Assembly: GCA_964386635.1 (NCBI GenBank)
Contig: CAYLRO010000008.1
Span: 28,505 to 92,504, forward strand
DNA: 64,000 bases
Reading direction: 5' to 3'
Source: Sabulitectum sp964386635
GTDB taxonomy: Bacteria > Fermentibacterota > Fermentibacteria > Fermentibacterales > JCC-6
The translations under genes and the position numbers were made by a program. The notes under the pieces are model-generated. The model was not told the DNA's origin. It did no database searches and saw nothing but the letters and a program-made list of their open reading frames with translations. Positions 39,765-49,548 of the stretch are shown in pieces (the first letter of the stretch is position 1; each line of letters begins with the position of its first letter).

Positions 39765-42545
39765 ATGGAAAAGCCCCTTCTTCTCTGGGTCAAGAGCGGC
39801 TTCAGCTTCAAGTGGGGAACTGATTTACCGGAAACACTTGTGCAAAAGGCGTGTCTTGGAGGTTTCCGCGGTGTGATGCTGGCGGATACTGCCGGGCTGT
39901 ACGGCATGCACCGTTTCGCAGAGGCAGCATCTGCAGCAGGGCTTGCCGGTATTGCCGGTGCCGAGCTGGAAACCCCTGCAGGTGCTGCAGTGATTGGAGC
40001 AATGGCCTCAGGCTGGGGGCAGCTGTGCAGACTTGTAACTTCCACGCACATTGAAAAGCGTGTTTCACCGGCAGAAGCTCTAGGGGACTCCTCGGATCTC
40101 TTCGCAATTACAGGCGACCCGGATAGAGGAATCGCACTGAGAAAGGCCGGATGGTGCGGACAGATATTCGTGCCGGTATTTCCGGGAGAATCAGATCTCT
40201 GCTGCCCCGGAGGTGTTCTTCCAATAGCCTGTGCGCCATCCATGTTTGCAGGAAGCTCTTCTTCACAGGTCCACACCATGCTCAGGAAGTTTGATGAGCT
40301 TCTCCCGGAACCTCATGTAAAGAGTGTGCCTTTGAACGGCTGCAGAAGGCAGCTTCCAGTTTTCCACCGCTCCATGTGGAGCAGATCTCCGTTTGCTCTG
40401 AAGAACAATATGAGATTGTCTGAAACCGTGTGTACCCTGCCTGTTCAAAGCCCGTACAAACCCCCGGTGATAACAGAGGATGACAGCTCCAGCCTGAGGA
40501 TCATACTTATGCCGAAACTGAGAGAACTTTACGGGAACAGCGAGGCGGCAGAGAAAAGACTTATTGATGAGTTGAGGGCCCTGTCAGCAGCCGGCCTCTG
40601 CGGTTACTTTCTTGTATTCCACCGGATACTTGCCTACTGCAGGGAACACCGGATACTGGCAGTGGCCAGAGGTTCCGCTGCAGGCAGCCTGGTGTCCAGG
40701 CTTCTGGGGCTTTCAGCAATCTGTCCCATCCGCTATGGCCTTTCCTTTACACGATTCTTCAACAGGCTGCGGGATGATCCGCCGGATATCGATCTGGACA
40801 TTGACGGCAGCCAGCGGGACAAGGTCTACAAATGGTTCCTGGAGCAGTGGGGGGAGAGAACTGCTGCGGTGTCTGCCACTGTCACATTCAAAACAAAATC
40901 TGCTGTGCGTGTAGCCTGTGCTGCACTGGGTGTTTCACGGGATGAAGCAGATGTACTTGCCGGTCTTTCAAAGAACCTGCGAAACCCTCTCTGGAAGCAG
41001 CCCATTCCAGCAAAGGTGCTTGAGAAGGCAGAAATGCTCAGGGGTCTTCCCTCACACCTGATGCCCCACCCCTGCGGTGTTGTTGTGGGAGAGGGGGTCA
41101 TCGCGTCAACTGTTCCGGTGGAAATGTGCTCCGGAGGTCTTCCTGTTACCCAGCTTGATATGCACGGAGTGGAGTATGCCGGACTTATCAAGATGGACCT
41201 GCTGGGCCAGAGAGGGCTTACCTCCCTTGCACTGGCAGCCGGAGACAGAGACCCTAACAACCTTGTGAACCATTCGGGATACCTGAACGGGAAAACACTC
41301 GATCTCATCAATCATGGAGCAACAATAGGTGTGCCTCACATAGAAAGCCCTGCAATGAGGGGCCTGCTCAGGAGGATGGACATCAGTTCCGTGGAAGATG
41401 TGGCAAGGGCTCTGGCACTGGTTCGCCCGGGAGCAGCGTCAGGCGGCGGCCGTGACAGGTACATGGCAGGCGGGGAGAAGAATGTACCGGTACCGCTCAG
41501 AAACATTCTCATGGAGAACCGTGGAGTAATGCTCTATCAGGAGAATGTCTCAGAGGCAGCGCAGGTTCTTATGGGGCTCTCGCCGGCAGAGAGCGACCTT
41601 ATGAGGAGGAAGCTTAAGCGAAGAGAAGTTGAAAAAGAAGAGGTTATCAGAAGATGCCTGAAAAACGGTTTCAGCAGAGAGCTGGCAGAGCAGGGGTGGA
41701 ATCTTCTTTCCGGATATGCCGGTTATGGATTCTGCAAGGCCCATGCAATGACCTATGCTGCTGTAGCATCAAGTTATGCGGCCATAAAAGCGGAAAGGCC
41801 AGCATCTGCAATGGCTTCATTCCTGGCAGCAGGAGGAGGTTTTTACAGACACATGGTCTATGTGGAGGAAGGCCGGCGACTGGGGCTCTCCATACTGCCT
41901 CCGGACGTGAACAGAGCGGAGTGGTTCTGTACATCACCCTCGGATAAAAGTCTCATGATGGGAATGGGTTACCTTGCAGCAATGGGCGAGACCGAGTTTG
42001 AGAAGCTGAAGAAGGGAAGGCCGTATACTCACCCGGTTCAGGTGAGATCAGCCGGTATCGGGTTGAAGCTGGCTGAGAACATGGCTATGGCAGGTTGTTT
42101 CGATTCACTGGGGATGAACAGACCCGGAGCTTCCTGGTGTGTTCGGCAGGGGGCAAGTGAACTGTTCCCCTTCGGCATGCCCCCTCCCCGTCTTCCCGGG
42201 TACATTCCATCGGTAAGGGCCTGGAAGGAGCTGGAACTCATGGAAGTTACAACAGAAGCTCATCCACTTGTATACATGGAAAGACCCCGGGGAACCATTC
42301 CGATCTGTGAAATGCCCCGGCTTGGGGAAAGCACAGTGTGGGGACGGGTTCTTACAGGAAGATCTCTTAAAAAGGGATCGGGGTTTTTCATGGTGGAGGA
42401 TGAAACAGGAGTTGTTGATGTTTTCGCCCCACCACCATGGTACAGAAAGGCGTCGGTAATTCTCAGGCGGAAGCGCTCTACACTGACGCTCCGCTGCAGA
42501 AGTACAGCGGAGCGTACAGTTGTAACCGGTGTGCTGTCCGGTTAA
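39765..42545 (+). CDS. DnaE-like DNA polymerase III alpha subunit with degenerate PHP domain
   Basis: 926 residues, short versus replicative DnaE (~1160) and close to DnaE2/ImuC-type polymerases. The PHP region at residues 1-200 lacks the usual HLHxH: the N-terminus reads LLLWVKSGFSFKWG, and the TDHGN loop reads LADTAGLYGMH, so metal-dependent proofreading by this domain is unlikely. The polymerase core is intact: AVARGSAAGSLVSRLLGL, and the catalytic carboxylates Asp341, Asp343 and Asp345 in PPDIDLDIDG, then SGYAGYGFCKAHAMTYA. A C-terminal OB fold (TVWGRVLTGRSLKKGSGFFM) is present; the clamp-loader-binding end is missing. ImuA, ImuB and LexA are not adjacent. Probably an accessory or translesion polymerase. 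Stop overlaps the MscS stop by 4 bp, convergent. Confidence 0.9.
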   Translation: MEKPLLLWVKSGFSFKWGTDLPETLVQKACLGGFRGVMLADTAGLYGMHRFAEAASAAGLAGIAGAELETPAGAAVIGAMASGWGQLCRLVTSTHIEKRVSPAEALGDSSDLFAITGDPDRGIALRKAGWCGQIFVPVFPGESDLCCPGGVLPIACAPSMFAGSSSSQVHTMLRKFDELLPEPHVKSVPLNGCRRQLPVFHRSMWSRSPFALKNNMRLSETVCTLPVQSPYKPPVITEDDSSSLRIILMPKLRELYGNSEAAEKRLIDELRALSAAGLCGYFLVFHRILAYCREHRILAVARGSAAGSLVSRLLGLSAICPIRYGLSFTRFFNRLRDDPPDIDLDIDGSQRDKVYKWFLEQWGERTAAVSATVTFKTKSAVRVACAALGVSRDEADVLAGLSKNLRNPLWKQPIPAKVLEKAEMLRGLPSHLMPHPCGVVVGEGVIASTVPVEMCSGGLPVTQLDMHGVEYAGLIKMDLLGQRGLTSLALAAGDRDPNNLVNHSGYLNGKTLDLINHGATIGVPHIESPAMRGLLRRMDISSVEDVARALALVRPGAASGGGRDRYMAGGEKNVPVPLRNILMENRGVMLYQENVSEAAQVLMGLSPAESDLMRRKLKRREVEKEEVIRRCLKNGFSRELAEQGWNLLSGYAGYGFCKAHAMTYAAVASSYAAIKAERPASAMASFLAAGGGFYRHMVYVEEGRRLGLSILPPDVNRAEWFCTSPSDKSLMMGMGYLAAMGETEFEKLKKGRPYTHPVQVRSAGIGLKLAENMAMAGCFDSLGMNRPGASWCVRQGASELFPFGMPPPRLPGYIPSVRAWKELELMEVTTEAHPLVYMERPRGTIPICEMPRLGESTVWGRVLTGRSLKKGSGFFMVEDETGVVDVFAPPPWYRKASVILRRKRSTLTLRCRSTAERTVVTGVLSG

Positions 42546-43351
42546 TTCGCTTTAAACAGGTGCACATCCGTCTGAGGGAACGGTATGGAAATACCTTCCC
42601 TGTCAAGTCTGAGTTTGATGCTTTCGTTCAGTGCGAAGTACACATTCCAGTAATCCCCGGTCTTTACCCAGGGTCTTACCACAAGATTTACAGAGCTGTC
42701 AGCCATCTCAAGAACACCTACAAAAGGTGCGGGATCTTTCAGGACCTTTTCGTTGGCTGTGATTTCCTCCATAAGGATTTCACGGACTTTTCTCAGATCA
42801 CTTTTATAGGAGACACCGATTTTAAGGTCTACTCTTCGGTTTTCCTTCGCTGTGTAGTTAGTGATGGAGTTTCCGATAAGGCTGGAGTTGGGTACTATGA
42901 TTTTTTTGTTGTCAATACTCTTCAGGGACGTGGCAAGAAGATTGATCATCTCAACTGTACCGGCGTTTCCAGCTGCTTCGATGTAATCACCTGTTTTGAA
43001 AGGCCTTGTAACCATGAGAAGAACACCGGCTGCCAGATTGGACAGTGACCCCTGGAGGGCAAGACCAACAGCCAGGGCTGAAGCTCCCAGAATGGCCACA
43101 ATGGAAGACGTCTGCACACCGAGCTGACCCAGGGACGCCACTATGATGAAAGCCATGAGCAGGGCGTATGAAACGGAACAGGTAAAGTTGACTATTGTCA
43201 CATCGAGATTCTTCTTCAGCATCGCTTTTTTCACAGCTTTTCTCAGGGCTTTGGCAATCCAGCGTCCTATAAGCACTATAAGGACAGCACTGAGAATCTT
43301 GAGGCCGTAGGTTGAGAGAAGTGCTGGAAGAGAGTCAAAGAATTCCTGCAT
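42542..43351 (-). CDS. MscS-family small-conductance mechanosensitive channel
   Basis: 269 residues, about the E. coli MscS length. Three N-terminal helices: LKILSAVLIVLIGRWIA, YALLMAFIIVASLGQLG and the pore helix ILGASALAVGLALQGSLSNLAAGVLLM with its Ala/Gly pattern. The cytosolic beta domain follows: RPFKTGDYIEAAGNAGTVEMI, IIVPNSSLIGNSITNY and VVRPWVKTGDYWNV. It would release ions and solutes from the inner membrane on hypo-osmotic shock. Single gene, convergent with the polymerase gene. Confidence 0.95.
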   Translation of the reverse strand: MQEFFDSLPALLSTYGLKILSAVLIVLIGRWIAKALRKAVKKAMLKKNLDVTIVNFTCSVSYALLMAFIIVASLGQLGVQTSSIVAILGASALAVGLALQGSLSNLAAGVLLMVTRPFKTGDYIEAAGNAGTVEMINLLATSLKSIDNKKIIVPNSSLIGNSITNYTAKENRRVDLKIGVSYKSDLRKVREILMEEITANEKVLKDPAPFVGVLEMADSSVNLVVRPWVKTGDYWNVYFALNESIKLRLDREGISIPFPQTDVHLFKAN

Positions 43352-43490
43352 GGGTTCTCCTTTCGGTTAATTATTCTGTGTAAGTATAATCCAGAATAGC
43401 TCTGTGATGAAGAGTCTTGATAAAATACTGGATTCTGCTATTCTTAATCACACTGTAGAAAGCAATATCAATATTCCGGAAGGTGGCACA

Positions 43491-45869
43491 ATGGAATTCA
43501 AATCCCTCAAACCCGCTGATCTCAGATGGACTTGTCCTCCGGACATTTTCAAGTTCGAGAAGAGCAGTGACCTGAAACCTGCAAAGGAGATAGTGGGCCA
43601 GGACAGAGCAGTAAGAGCTGTGAAGCTGGGACTTGAAATCCCCAACAGTGGATACAACATGTTCGTTACAGGTGTTTCAGGCAGTGGTCGCGAGACAACG
43701 GTGAAGAGAATTCTTGACCAGATGGATAAGACCTGCAGCGACCTGACCGACCTCTGCTATGTGTACAACTTTGAAGATGCCACAAGGCCAAGGGCTCTCA
43801 TTTTCCCTGCAGGCCAGGGCAGGAGTTTCAAAGACGGGGTTGATGAGTGCGTGGAACTCCTGAGGAAAAACATTCCTGTTGTTCTGAAAAGCGAAAGCAC
43901 GTCAGTGGAGAAAAGCGCACTGCTGGAAAAATTCTCCAACCAGAAGAAATCCAGTATGGAGAAGGCTGAGAAGGCAGCCATAAAAGCCGGATTTGCAGTG
44001 GTGAGTATCCCAGTGGGAGCCGGCCAGAGCCGTCCGGATGTTCTTCCAGTAATTGACGGCCAGCCTCAAACTTATGAACAGCTTCAGCAAATGGCTGCAG
44101 AGGGAAAGATCACCGCTGAAAAGCTTTCTAAATACAGGAGCCTTCACACAAAACTCTTTAAACTCCTTACATCTGCCATAAGAAATGCACAGACCGTGGA
44201 GATAAAGGCACAGGGAGAGATCGAGCGTTTCTATAAGAGGATACTCAAACCAACGGTGACCGGTATTCTGGACAGGCTCTCAGATCTGGGAGACAAGGAG
44301 ACACAGGAGCATGTAAAGAGGATGTCCGAGACCATTCTCGGCAACATCAATGCCTTTGCATCCATGGATGATGAAGACCCCTGGGTTATCTTCGAGGTTA
44401 ATCTGGTGGTGGACAATTCCGAAGCAAAGCACCGTCCGGTAATTGTTGAGCAGTTTCCTGACACTGTAAGGCTTTTCGGTAATGTTGACCATGTGATCAT
44501 CGATAACAAACCCTACAGTGATCACACCATGATACGGGCAGGTTCCATTCTCAGAGCCAACGGAGGATACCTGATTATCAATGCCATGGATGTTGTAAGA
44601 CAGCCGGGACTTTGGCAGGTTCTTATACAGACAATCCGCAACAGAACAGTCGTAACAAGGCCCAACGACATTACAAGGGCTTTCATGCCTATTGAGCTGC
44701 AGCCGGAACCTGTAAATATAAACGTTAAGGTAATCCTGATAGGACCTGTATGGCTTTATTCCATGCTGGCCTCCCAGGACCCTGATTTCAGCTATCTTTT
44801 CAGGATCAGAGCTGACTTCGATGACAGAATGGACATCAGCGAAAAGAACATAGAAGACTTTGCCGGCGTAATTGCTTTCATCTGCCAGTCTGAAACAGTA
44901 CTTCCACTGAACGGCGGTGCCATGGCAGCAATAGCCGAACAGGCTGTAAGGCTCACAGGCAGGAGTGATAAAATCTCCCTGCAATTCAATATGGTGGCGG
45001 ACTATGTAAGACAGGCTTCCTACTGGGCTACCCAGAAGGACAGGAAAATCGTAACTGCAGAAGATGTTGCAACTGCTATAAAGGAAAAGGAATACCGGCT
45101 GAATCTTGGTGAAGAGTATGCCAGGAACAACATTCTGGAAAACCAGGTTATGGTGTCTACTCAGGGTACATCAGTGGGGCAGATGAACGGCCTTGCAGTG
45201 TATTCCGGGTCTGACTATTCCTTCGGACTTCCCAGCAGAATCACTGCCACTGTCAGCCCGGGGATTGAGGGTATTGTAAATGTTGAACGGGAATCCGGCA
45301 TGTCCGGCAGGATACACACCAAGGGTGTTTATGTGATATCCGGTTTCCTCAGAGACCGATTTGCATCAGACTATCCGCTGAGCCTCTCTGCAGGGATAGT
45401 GTTTGAGCAGAGCTACGGTGGAGTGGATGGTGACAGCGCCAGCTCCACAGAGCTGTATGCCCTTCTAAGCGCCCTTTCAGGAGTGCCTCTCAGGCAGGAC
45501 CTTGCAGTTACAGGTTCTGTAAATCAGCACGGCAGGATACAGCCCATCGGTGGAGTGAACTACAAGGTTGAGGGATTTTTCAGGATCTGCAGAGAGAGAG
45601 GATTGACCGGTACCCAGGGAATTATTATTCCAGACTCGAATATTGTCCATCTTCAGCTGCGGAAAGAAGTTGTGGAGGCCGTGGAAAGCGGGAATTTTCA
45701 TATCTATCCGGTTTCATCAATATGTGATGGCATCGAGATCCTCACAGGGATTGAAGCAGGAGAGAAGAATGCACACGGCGGATATCCTGCAGATACTGTT
45801 TTCGGAATGGCGGACAGAAGACTGAGGAAGATGGCAGAAACCGTGAGAGACTTCGGAGGAAGAAACTGA
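43491..45869 (+). CDS. Lon-like ATP-dependent protease (AAA_32/LonB type)
   Basis: 792 residues from ATG at 43491 (GGAAGGTGG upstream); an in-frame ATG 29 codons earlier lacks a site. The N-terminal part has a P-loop-like VTGVSGSGRETTVKRIL, where Arg replaces the Walker A Lys, as happens in this AAA_32 family. A long helical insertion (~120-260) is typical. The C-terminal Lon proteolytic domain has Ser649 in GDSASS and Lys692 in GGVNYKVEG, 43 residues apart as in Lon, so the dyad is intact. Cytoplasmic or membrane-associated quality-control protease; not the classical Lon, which has an N-terminal substrate domain. The next gene begins inside its stop codon. Confidence 0.92.
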   Translation: MEFKSLKPADLRWTCPPDIFKFEKSSDLKPAKEIVGQDRAVRAVKLGLEIPNSGYNMFVTGVSGSGRETTVKRILDQMDKTCSDLTDLCYVYNFEDATRPRALIFPAGQGRSFKDGVDECVELLRKNIPVVLKSESTSVEKSALLEKFSNQKKSSMEKAEKAAIKAGFAVVSIPVGAGQSRPDVLPVIDGQPQTYEQLQQMAAEGKITAEKLSKYRSLHTKLFKLLTSAIRNAQTVEIKAQGEIERFYKRILKPTVTGILDRLSDLGDKETQEHVKRMSETILGNINAFASMDDEDPWVIFEVNLVVDNSEAKHRPVIVEQFPDTVRLFGNVDHVIIDNKPYSDHTMIRAGSILRANGGYLIINAMDVVRQPGLWQVLIQTIRNRTVVTRPNDITRAFMPIELQPEPVNINVKVILIGPVWLYSMLASQDPDFSYLFRIRADFDDRMDISEKNIEDFAGVIAFICQSETVLPLNGGAMAAIAEQAVRLTGRSDKISLQFNMVADYVRQASYWATQKDRKIVTAEDVATAIKEKEYRLNLGEEYARNNILENQVMVSTQGTSVGQMNGLAVYSGSDYSFGLPSRITATVSPGIEGIVNVERESGMSGRIHTKGVYVISGFLRDRFASDYPLSLSAGIVFEQSYGGVDGDSASSTELYALLSALSGVPLRQDLAVTGSVNQHGRIQPIGGVNYKVEGFFRICRERGLTGTQGIIIPDSNIVHLQLRKEVVEAVESGNFHIYPVSSICDGIEILTGIEAGEKNAHGGYPADTVFGMADRRLRKMAETVRDFGGRN

Positions 45870-47023
45870 AAAAGGTAATTTCCTTCAGCTGGGGAGAGCT
45901 TGAAGCATCAGGCTCCAACATGGGCGATGCAGTAATTTTCAAATCCCAGTATGCTGACCTTCTTCGTCTTGGAGTGCAGGTGGGAGTGCTGTCAGCGCAT
46001 CCTGCAGAAACCCTGCAGAGATACCCCGGGGTAAAGTGTTTTGATGTGTCCAGGGGGAGGCTTAAAGCAATCCTTGCGGGATTGTTCTGGTGCGATATCG
46101 CCGTGGCAGGAGGAGGAGAGCTGGTGCAGGACCAGTCTTCAAGGCTTTACAGCCCGTATAATCTTCTTCCTCTTTTTCTTGCTTTTTTATTCAGAAAGAA
46201 ATCATTTGTATGGGCAGTGGGAATAGGGCAGGGTAAAGAGCTGACAGGTTTTACCAGACTTCTCACCAGGCTTGCCCTGAGAACTTCATCCGGGATCACT
46301 GTCCGGGACAGGGGTTCATTCAACACTCTTTACTGGCTTGGTCTCCGGGAACCGGAAATGGTTCTTGTTTCAGACTGTGCACTAACACTTGATCCTGAAC
46401 CTGTGGGGAAAATGAAAATGCTTGGAGCGGCTCCCCGGAATGTTTCAAACAGGCAGAGACACTTTTTACCCCTGGAACTCCGGAAGAAACTCGGCATGCA
46501 TAAAGAAATCGATCCTGCTCCGGCTGCAGCTGCATGGGGCAAGCTTCTGGACTGGCATTCGAAGAAATATGACTCGGACATTGTTCTTTTTCCCTTTCAT
46601 ACAGGCTCGCTCTCAAATGATGATCACATTTTCTGCAGTCTTGTGGCAAGAAAAATGGAAATGAAGGAAAGAGTAACAATTGCTGATCCTGCTTATCCGG
46701 AAGCTTTTCTGAAGATGCTGGCAAGATGCAGGGTCATGGTGACAACTCCTCTTCACGGAGCCATTCTTTCGGTTGCTTCAGGAACTGTCCCTGTGTCTGT
46801 GTCTTATGCCAGCAAGTGCACCAGGTTCATGGACCAGGCAGGACTTGGCAGTTTTGCAACTTCAGGCAAGCCGGGGATTCCTGACAGGAACACGGCAGCA
46901 GCAGTGAAAAGAGCCTGGGAGCAGTTCAGCTCAATCAGTGAGGAAGTGGAGACAGAAAGGCAGAATCTCCAGGAAAGAGCTCGAAGAACAGCAGAACACT
47001 TCAGAAAGACGTTTTCTCTGTGA
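45866..47023 (+). CDS. Polysaccharide pyruvyl transferase-family protein; apparent CTG start
   Basis: About 385 residues if read from CTG at 45866, where CTGA overlaps the protease stop and GGAGGA ends 5 bp upstream. This gives KKVISFSWGELEASGSNMGDA, restoring the first strand and the NxGDA motif of the family. The first ATG, at 45920, would cut off the strand. Later features: VAGGGELVQDQSS, VWAVGIGQG, and the C-terminal CRVMVTTPLHGAILSVASGTVPVSV. Family members (CsaB-like) add pyruvate ketals to cell-surface glycans using phosphoenolpyruvate, which can anchor S-layer proteins; some have other roles. Overlaps endonuclease IV start by 4 bp. Confidence 0.83.
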   Translation: MKKVISFSWGELEASGSNMGDAVIFKSQYADLLRLGVQVGVLSAHPAETLQRYPGVKCFDVSRGRLKAILAGLFWCDIAVAGGGELVQDQSSRLYSPYNLLPLFLAFLFRKKSFVWAVGIGQGKELTGFTRLLTRLALRTSSGITVRDRGSFNTLYWLGLREPEMVLVSDCALTLDPEPVGKMKMLGAAPRNVSNRQRHFLPLELRKKLGMHKEIDPAPAAAAWGKLLDWHSKKYDSDIVLFPFHTGSLSNDDHIFCSLVARKMEMKERVTIADPAYPEAFLKMLARCRVMVTTPLHGAILSVASGTVPVSVSYASKCTRFMDQAGLGSFATSGKPGIPDRNTAAAVKRAWEQFSSISEEVETERQNLQERARRTAEHFRKTFSL

Positions 47024-47826
47024 TCCCGGGGATTCATGTGTCAACATCCGGAGGGCTTGAAAAAGCTCCCGCCAGGCTCAGGAATCTGAATCTCTCAGCG
47101 GGGCAGATCTTTACCGCCAACCAGAGACGATGGAAATCCTCACCTCTGTCTGAGAAAAGGGTGGAAACTTTCAGGGATGAAACCGGCGTCCTCCAATTCG
47201 TATCACACGGATCATATCTCATTAATCTGGCGTCTTCCAGAGAAGATGTTCTGGAGAAGTCAGAGATAGCACTTTCAGAAGAATTGCACCGGTGTTCAGT
47301 TCTGGGTATACCGTACCTGGTGCTTCATCCGGGAGCTTATCAGGAGAACGGACTGGAAAAGGGTATTGAGATGATTGCCGGAACCCTTGGAAGGCTTCTT
47401 TCCCGGCGGAAGGATATTCCTCTTCTTCTCCTTGAGAATACAGCAGGGGCAGGCACAACTGTGGGGCGCAGCTTCCAGGAGCTGAAAGCAATCAGAGAGC
47501 AGTCCATGTGCCCTGAGAAGATTGGCTACTGCATTGATACCGCCCACGCTCATGGAGCAGGTTACATGATTGGAGCCGAGGCTTTCAAGGAAGAGCTGGA
47601 TTCCGTTCTTGGAGCAGAGAATGTAAAAGTGTTTCACCTGAACGGCTCGAAGGTAGAACAGGGAAGCCGCAGGGACCGGCATGAGCATTTCAATACCGGC
47701 TTTATAGAATTCACAGATCTGAAGAAACTGTATGATGACCAGACATATAAGCATGCGCTGGGAATAGCTGAAACCCCGGGTACCGATCAGGACAGGGCCG
47801 GGGATATGATGCTTCTGGCCAAATGA
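47020..47826 (+). CDS. nfo: Endonuclease IV (apurinic/apyrimidinic endonuclease)
   Basis: 268 residues of the xylose-isomerase-like TIM barrel. Zinc-site motifs are clear: IHVSTSGGLEKAP, LVLHPGAY, LLLENTAGAGTTVG, CIDTAHAHGAGY, HLNGSK (with Gly where E. coli has Asp) and DRHEHFNTGFI. It cleaves 5' of abasic sites in base-excision repair, using three zinc ions, in the cytoplasm. The GTG at 47020 overlaps the previous stop (GTGA), so it is translated from the same transcript as the pyruvyl transferase and Lon-like protease. Confidence 0.95.
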   Translation: MIPGIHVSTSGGLEKAPARLRNLNLSAGQIFTANQRRWKSSPLSEKRVETFRDETGVLQFVSHGSYLINLASSREDVLEKSEIALSEELHRCSVLGIPYLVLHPGAYQENGLEKGIEMIAGTLGRLLSRRKDIPLLLLENTAGAGTTVGRSFQELKAIREQSMCPEKIGYCIDTAHAHGAGYMIGAEAFKEELDSVLGAENVKVFHLNGSKVEQGSRRDRHEHFNTGFIEFTDLKKLYDDQTYKHALGIAETPGTDQDRAGDMMLLAK

Positions 47827-47836
47827 AGGAGACGTT

Positions 47837-49033
47837 ATGAACAGGCTCGCACTGTTAACTCTGTTGCTGCTGGTTTTTGCCTGTGGAGGGTCACAGGAGC
47901 CTGTCACCGATAGGGGAATTGATATACCTGTGATGGGAGAACAGGAAATTCATCAGCTTTTTGAGGAGGTAACAGATTCAATCCTGGCGGTGGATGCAGT
48001 ATCCTACACTTTTGAAGTTGAAGGTGTTCAGATTAGAGAGGTAAGTCTTGAATTTCATTCAACCGGCAGTGCTGTACTCCAGAGAGGTACAGGTTATGAT
48101 AACGGAGGAATCTTCGTTGACTATTCAACTGAAGATCTGTTGACAGGGTTAACAGAACAGGGTGTTATTGTATCAAACAGCCAGTACGCCGCCTACCTTA
48201 ATACTACTGACAGTACATACATTTACGGACTGGCTGAAGATGGTGGAGCAGGGATTGTTCACCAGTACGGAGTTCCCATTGGAACGGTAATCAGGGAGTA
48301 TCTTTTTCCTGAGGAGCCCTTTGGAGCAGAGCTGGATGCTCGTGGCTACAGAGATCTGGGTGAAGAAGAAATCTCCGGCGTATCCTGCCGGGTTGTTGCT
48401 GTGGACATGTCTCCCTTCGAGTCAACCTGGTGGATAGACCTGGAGACCATGCTGCCCATGGCGAACAAAATCACCTTCTGGGATGCAGACGGTACAGGTA
48501 TGGAGTACACAGTCACTCTCAGCGATGTACAAACAGATGTTCAGCCTGATCCGGAGGCATTCCTGCTTGAATGCCCCGAAGGAGTTGAGCCACAGCAGGT
48601 CAGGGGTTCTGTGCCTGCTGGTTCGGTTGCTCCGAACTGGTCCCTTGAAACACCGGAGGGGACAGTTGTATCCCTGGAAGACCTGAGGGGAAAAGTGGTT
48701 GTGATGGATTTCTGGGCAACCTGGTGCATGCCGTGCAGACAGGTGATGCCTGTTCTTCAGGAGCTTCATGAACAGTATGGGGAAGACCTTTTTGTAGTGG
48801 GAATTAATGTGTGGGAAGAAGCTGCTGATCCTGCAGGATTCATGGCTGACCTGGGCTTGACATATCCCATTCTTCTCGGAGGAGATGATGTTGCTGCTGA
48901 GTACATTGTGGAAGGAATCCCAACCTTCTATGTTATTGCACCGGATGGAACCGTGGCGTTCCATGCAGTAGGTGCAGATCCTGCAAATGAAGAAGCTCTC
49001 AAGGAGGTGGTGGGAACTCTTCTGCAGCAGTAG
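47837..49033 (+). CDS. Lipoprotein with C-terminal TlpA-like thioredoxin domain
   Basis: 398 residues. Lipoprotein signal with FAC lipobox (Cys16). Residues ~35-245 form a beta-rich domain like LolA/LppX-type carriers (VSYTFEVEGVQIREVSLEF, WWIDLETMLPMANKITFWD). Residues ~265-398 are a TlpA/ResA-type thioredoxin domain with the active site WCMPC (Cys297, Cys300) and the cis-Pro in EGIPTFYVI. It probably reduces disulfides in the periplasm, with the N-terminal domain as a lipid or partner-binding module. A GGAGA site precedes the ATG. It follows endonuclease IV by 10 bp. Confidence 0.9.
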   Translation: MNRLALLTLLLLVFACGGSQEPVTDRGIDIPVMGEQEIHQLFEEVTDSILAVDAVSYTFEVEGVQIREVSLEFHSTGSAVLQRGTGYDNGGIFVDYSTEDLLTGLTEQGVIVSNSQYAAYLNTTDSTYIYGLAEDGGAGIVHQYGVPIGTVIREYLFPEEPFGAELDARGYRDLGEEEISGVSCRVVAVDMSPFESTWWIDLETMLPMANKITFWDADGTGMEYTVTLSDVQTDVQPDPEAFLLECPEGVEPQQVRGSVPAGSVAPNWSLETPEGTVVSLEDLRGKVVVMDFWATWCMPCRQVMPVLQELHEQYGEDLFVVGINVWEEAADPAGFMADLGLTYPILLGGDDVAAEYIVEGIPTFYVIAPDGTVAFHAVGADPANEEALKEVVGTLLQQ

Positions 49034-49074
49034 TGTAACTCAGTAACAGATACAACTGAGAGGAAAGCTGACAG

Positions 49075-49545
49075 ATGAGAATTGCCATTCTGATACTGAC
49101 CGTGTTCACCGCCTCCATGCTCGCTTCACCTGAAGAAGACATGAACTGTATCATCGATGCTGTTTACAGAGCAGACGGTGAAACTTTGTACAGAGGTCTT
49201 ACCAACGAGAGCCAGGAAGCTCTTTCAATGATGGTTACGATGTTCCGGATTGCTCCGGGAGAAGTAGCAGACCATCTCCGCCAGGAGCTTGATGTTCAGC
49301 TCAGCACATCTGAAGTGGTTAATCTCAGAGAGGAAGATCTCCTCAGGATTATTCTCAACTCTCCGGTGTTTCGACAGGAGGTTCCCTGGAGCCGGGACGC
49401 GATTTCCCTGGCTGAATGCCCCATGCGTGGAGATACGGCTTTTGTCCGTGTCACCATTGTTGGAGAGCAGAACACCTACACATATCCCATGGTAATGCAG
49501 GGTGGAACCTGGAGACTTGTAGACGAGTTCTTCCGGGAAAACTGA
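49075..49545 (+). CDS. Secreted protein of unknown function
   Basis: 156 residues. Signal peptide MRIAILILTVFTASMLA, then an alpha/beta region resembling small DUF4878/nuclear-transport-factor-like folds (CIIDAVYRADGETLYRGL, and a closing MVMQGGTWRLVDEFFREN). No catalytic motif. GAGG precedes the ATG. Lies between a TlpA-like lipoprotein and another secreted protein, and may share their transcript. Confidence 0.75.
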   Translation: MRIAILILTVFTASMLASPEEDMNCIIDAVYRADGETLYRGLTNESQEALSMMVTMFRIAPGEVADHLRQELDVQLSTSEVVNLREEDLLRIILNSPVFRQEVPWSRDAISLAECPMRGDTAFVRVTIVGEQNTYTYPMVMQGGTWRLVDEFFREN

Positions 49546-49548
49546 TCT

